From assembly GCF_030944625.1 (NCBI RefSeq), contig NZ_JAUSXY010000001.1, forward strand, positions 248,001 through 312,000: a stretch of 64,000 nucleotides of DNA, in the 5' to 3' direction. Under the pieces are notes generated by a model. It worked only from the letters and a program-made list of their open reading frames with translations, did no database searches and was not told the origin of the DNA. How positions within the stretch are numbered: position 1 is the first letter of the stretch; each line of letters opens with the position of its first letter. The stretch comes from Arthrobacter sp. SLBN-112 (GTDB lineage: Bacteria > Actinomycetota > Actinomycetes > Actinomycetales > Micrococcaceae). The translations under genes were made by a program, and so were the position numbers. Below, in pieces: positions 61,688-64,000 of this stretch.

Positions 61688-63019
61688 TTACGCCCAGGTA
61701 AGTGCGGCGGATCCGTAGGGCGGCGGTGGAGCCGGATAGTCCAGTGGCCGGCCGCCAGACAGCAGCGGCGGCCCAACGTATCGGAGCCGACCATACGGGC
61801 TGTCCGTGGTGCGGAACTCCGGCGCGGGCAGTTCCCCGCGGCCTGCCGTGGTGTCCGGCAACGCCAGAAGCTCCTCCGCCGTCCGGGCCAGTGACAGGTG
61901 CGCAGCGCCACCCGTCCCCGCCTGCCTGCGCCGGTCCAGGAGATGGACCGCTGCCGCCGCCACGCCGTACCCTGTGGCGTGGTCCAGCGCCTGGACCGGA
62001 AGGGCACCCGGGCGCCACCCGTCGTCGTCGTTCTTCCCGTATGCGTGGGCAATTCCGCAGGCGGCCTGGACGATGCTGTCGAAGCCGCGCAGGCCGCTCC
62101 AGGGCCCGGTGCTGCCCCAACTGTTGAGGGTAACCACCACCAGGCCGGGGTGCGCCGCCAGCAGTTCCCGGGGATTAAGCCCAAAGCGGTCCAGGGCGGC
62201 ATGCCGGTAGCCGGTGACCACCACGTCCGCGCCGGCCAGGAGCTGCTGGAGGGCGTGCTGGTTCGCCGGCAGCCCGAGATCGGCTTCCGCGCTGCGCTTG
62301 CCGAAGGCCGTGTCCACGAACTGGTCCGCGATTTCGGGGAAAGCGGGCGGATCGATCCGGAGGACGTCGGCTCCGAGCGCAGCCAGCAAGCGGGTGGCGA
62401 CCGGCCCTGCGATCACCCGGGTCAGGTCCAGGACCCGGATGCCTTCCAGGGGCAGTCCATCAGTGCGCCCCGGACGTGCGGTTGTTGCCGCGATTTCCAC
62501 CAGGCCCAGCCCAGCCGTCCGTCCGTCGGCGAACTCCACCGCGATCCAGGGTCCCTTGCCGGCGGCGCGGCCCATGTCCGTCGCCAGCCATTCGCTGCGC
62601 GTCCTGACCGCTGCCGCGATCCCGCCGTTGCCTTGGATGACGGCTTCGGCCTGCAGGGCCGGCATGGTGCGCAGTTCCTGCTCCGCCGCTTCGGCGGACG
62701 ATGCTCCCAGCGCCTGCAGAAGCCGCTGCTCATGGTGCGGGTAGTTGGCGTGCAGCCGGATCCAGCCGTCAGCGGTGCGCCGGAAGCCGGACAGTGGCGC
62801 GAAGCCCTGCAGCCGGCGCCCCTCGATCCGCAAGTGCCCGAAGGAATCGAAGGCTGCCGACGTCAGGACCGCGGTGGTGCTGAACCGGCCCGGGTCACCC
62901 GTGTACCGGTTCAGCGCCTGCGCCGCTGCTCCCACCGATTGCAGGGCCAGGCCCTCAACATCCAGCGGCCCGGCCCACCACCTGCGCGGTAAGGATCCGC
63001 CGACGCCGCCCTCCGCCAC
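61688..63019 (-). CDS. CaiB/BaiF-type CoA transferase family III protein
   Basis: 443 residues. GIRVLDLTRVIAGPVATRLLAALGADVLRIDPP is the CoA-binding family signature and its Asp nucleophile lies further on in the frame. It moves CoA between carboxylic acids. Several atypical points: the first 190 residues match a CoA-transferase half with changed sequence, so this looks like a fused or doubled family III protein. The GTG at 63019 follows the phosphodiesterase stop by seven bases; a longer upstream start overlaps that gene. Confidence 0.82.
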   Translation of the reverse strand: MAEGGVGGSLPRRWWAGPLDVEGLALQSVGAAAQALNRYTGDPGRFSTTAVLTSAAFDSFGHLRIEGRRLQGFAPLSGFRRTADGWIRLHANYPHHEQRLLQALGASSAEAAEQELRTMPALQAEAVIQGNGGIAAAVRTRSEWLATDMGRAAGKGPWIAVEFADGRTAGLGLVEIAATTARPGRTDGLPLEGIRVLDLTRVIAGPVATRLLAALGADVLRIDPPAFPEIADQFVDTAFGKRSAEADLGLPANQHALQQLLAGADVVVTGYRHAALDRFGLNPRELLAAHPGLVVVTLNSWGSTGPWSGLRGFDSIVQAACGIAHAYGKNDDDGWRPGALPVQALDHATGYGVAAAAVHLLDRRRQAGTGGAAHLSLARTAEELLALPDTTAGRGELPAPEFRTTDSPYGRLRYVGPPLLSGGRPLDYPAPPPPYGSAALTWA

Positions 63020-63026
63020 GGCCGCC

Positions 63027-63932
63027 CTACTTCGCCTGCGGTGACGCCACGCGGAGCTGGTCCAGGACCCGGGCCGGGTAGTTGCTGGTGATCTCCTGGA
63101 TACCGAGTTCCTGGCACAGATCAACGTCCTCCGGCGAGTCCACCGTCCAGACCCGGAAACGCCGGCCGGAGTCCAGCCAGCGGCGGACGGTGTCCCGGCG
63201 TTCGCGGACGTAGTCGATGCCGGGGCCCGCCATGCCCACCAGGCAGTCGTCCAGGATCTGTTCGCTCTCCAGCTGGGTGGCCTTCATCAGGTTGGCGATC
63301 GCTCCGCCGGTAATCGGGCCCACGCCCAGGCCACCGCGTATCTCGTGGACCGTGAGATCGTCCACGAGCTGGCAAATGTACCGGGGCGGGACGGACTCCA
63401 GGAGGTGGCGGACGGAATCGGGGCTGAAACTCATGAAGGTCACGGCCACGTTGTCCAGCGTGGAGCTTTCAGGCTCCCAGCCTTCGCTGCGGAGCACTTC
63501 GAGTACCCGGTCCTCCAGCTTGAGCTGGTACGGGCTTGGATGCTTGAGCTCGATGGCCAGGCCCACGGGGCGGCCCGCTCCACGAAGGATGTCCAGGAGC
63601 TCCGGAAGGGTCAGGAATTGTTCCGAGCGGGCGCCGTACGTTTCGGGGATCCGCACCCCTTTCCAGGACGAGAAGTCCAGCTGCCGCAGCTCATGCAGCG
63701 TCCGGTCCCCCACCGGGCCCGTCCCGTCCGAGGTCCGGTCCAGGTTGGCGTCGTGAAGCAGGACCACGTGCTGGTCCCGGGTCAGGTGGACATCGCACTC
63801 CACCCCGTCGGCCCCGTCTGCCAGGGCCTGCAGGTAGGCGGCGCGGGTATGTTCAGCATAAGTGCCGCTTGAGCCCCGGTGGGCATAGACCAACGGCCGC
63901 TGCGGCACAGACTCGTCAGTTGTCATGCTCAC
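63027..63932 (-). CDS. Glycerophosphodiester phosphodiesterase
   Basis: 301 residues. The catalytic start is YAHRGSSGTYAEHTRAAYLQAL, with EC DVHLTRDQHVVLLHDA following: the GDPD HR(x)n and E-x-D motif. It hydrolyses glycerophosphodiesters from lipids into glycerol-3-phosphate and alcohols. GLAIELKHPSPYQL carries the second conserved Glu. GTG at 63932 or ATG at 63926. Upstream on the same strand of the CoA transferase gene, possibly co-transcribed. Confidence 0.94.
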   Translation of the reverse strand: MSMTTDESVPQRPLVYAHRGSSGTYAEHTRAAYLQALADGADGVECDVHLTRDQHVVLLHDANLDRTSDGTGPVGDRTLHELRQLDFSSWKGVRIPETYGARSEQFLTLPELLDILRGAGRPVGLAIELKHPSPYQLKLEDRVLEVLRSEGWEPESSTLDNVAVTFMSFSPDSVRHLLESVPPRYICQLVDDLTVHEIRGGLGVGPITGGAIANLMKATQLESEQILDDCLVGMAGPGIDYVRERRDTVRRWLDSGRRFRVWTVDSPEDVDLCQELGIQEITSNYPARVLDQLRVASPQAK

Positions 63933-63974
63933 ACGGTAGCGGACCGGCTTCCGCCTTCGGGGCTAGGCTTGGCA

Positions 63975-64000
63975 CATGCAGGTGAACTCTGAGGCAACTA
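63975..64000 (+). CDS. Possible gene start, cut by the right edge
   Basis: An ATG at 63975 opens a plus-strand frame through the window end (MQVNSEAT). TAGGCT lies about ten bases upstream. Too short to identify; it may be the start of a leaderless gene. Confidence 0.3.

Overview
The window is 64 kb of very GC-rich, gene-dense bacterial chromosome. Start-stop overlaps of the ATGA/GTGA type, Micrococcaceae-like protein families (a DUF222/HNH endonuclease, DUF3618, an actinobacterial Cys-Ser-Gly type HutH, a QorR/Qor2 pair) and an intergenic TTGAGC...GCTCAA palindrome point to an Arthrobacter/Pseudarthrobacter-like actinobacterium. No rRNA, tRNA, CRISPR array or insertion sequence was seen. The first gene is cut by the left edge, and an open frame may begin just before the right edge.

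Layout. 1-8.4 kb: an NlpC/P60 wall hydrolase (partial), an ABC-2 exporter with a LolA/RseB-like exported protein, a PEP-synthase-like gene split by a frameshift, and a double-domain universal stress protein. 8.8-16.6 kb: a small flavoprotein, a CopC-like copper protein, an AzgA purine permease, a Na+/H+ antiporter, hutG, and a CitA/CitB-type two-component system. 16.8-20.3 kb: a coupled tctCBA tricarboxylate transporter, divergent from the two-component system, then a small universal stress protein. 20.3-30.3 kb: a fumarylacetoacetate-hydrolase-like enzyme, two small unknown genes, hutH and hutU with an IclR regulator, an HNH endonuclease and an amino-acid permease. Three copies of a GTCTG-N6-CAGAC operator lie upstream of hutU and of the IclR gene. 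30.4-36.4 kb: a quinone reductase with its HxlR redox regulator, a small unknown gene, 3-hydroxybutyrate dehydrogenase with an MHS-family symporter and a divergent LysR regulator, and a spermidine-synthase-like protein.

36.4-46.3 kb is the most striking block. It is a nine-gene operon on the minus strand for activated heptose and its transfer: gmhB-like phosphatase, a heptosyltransferase-like GT9, two more glycosyltransferases, gmhA-like isomerase, an HldE-type kinase/nucleotidyltransferase, an SDR, an aldehyde dehydrogenase and a second, diverged HldE-type protein. Such pathways are best known from Gram-negative LPS, so a complete set with two HldE proteins, no HldD epimerase and two oxidoreductases in an actinobacterium suggests an unusual heptose-containing glycan or glycolipid.

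46.4-53.5 kb looks like a stress and envelope block: a SigB/SigF-family sigma factor, an epimerase-like protein, a membrane-anchored coiled-coil protein, a LEA-like protein, a holin-family protein, a DUF3618 protein and a YihY/BrkB membrane protein. Sequences resembling SigF promoters sit in front of several of these. 53.5-56.8 kb is a compact cluster (acyl-CoA-dehydrogenase-like protein, PIG-L deacetylase fused to a methyltransferase, GT2 glycosyltransferase). 56.8-64 kb holds an O-methyltransferase, a thiamine-binding protein, a TetR regulator, four very small genes including a 15-codon leader peptide coupled to the next gene, a DoxX-AzlC-AzlD operon, a CoA-transferase and a glycerophosphodiester phosphodiesterase.
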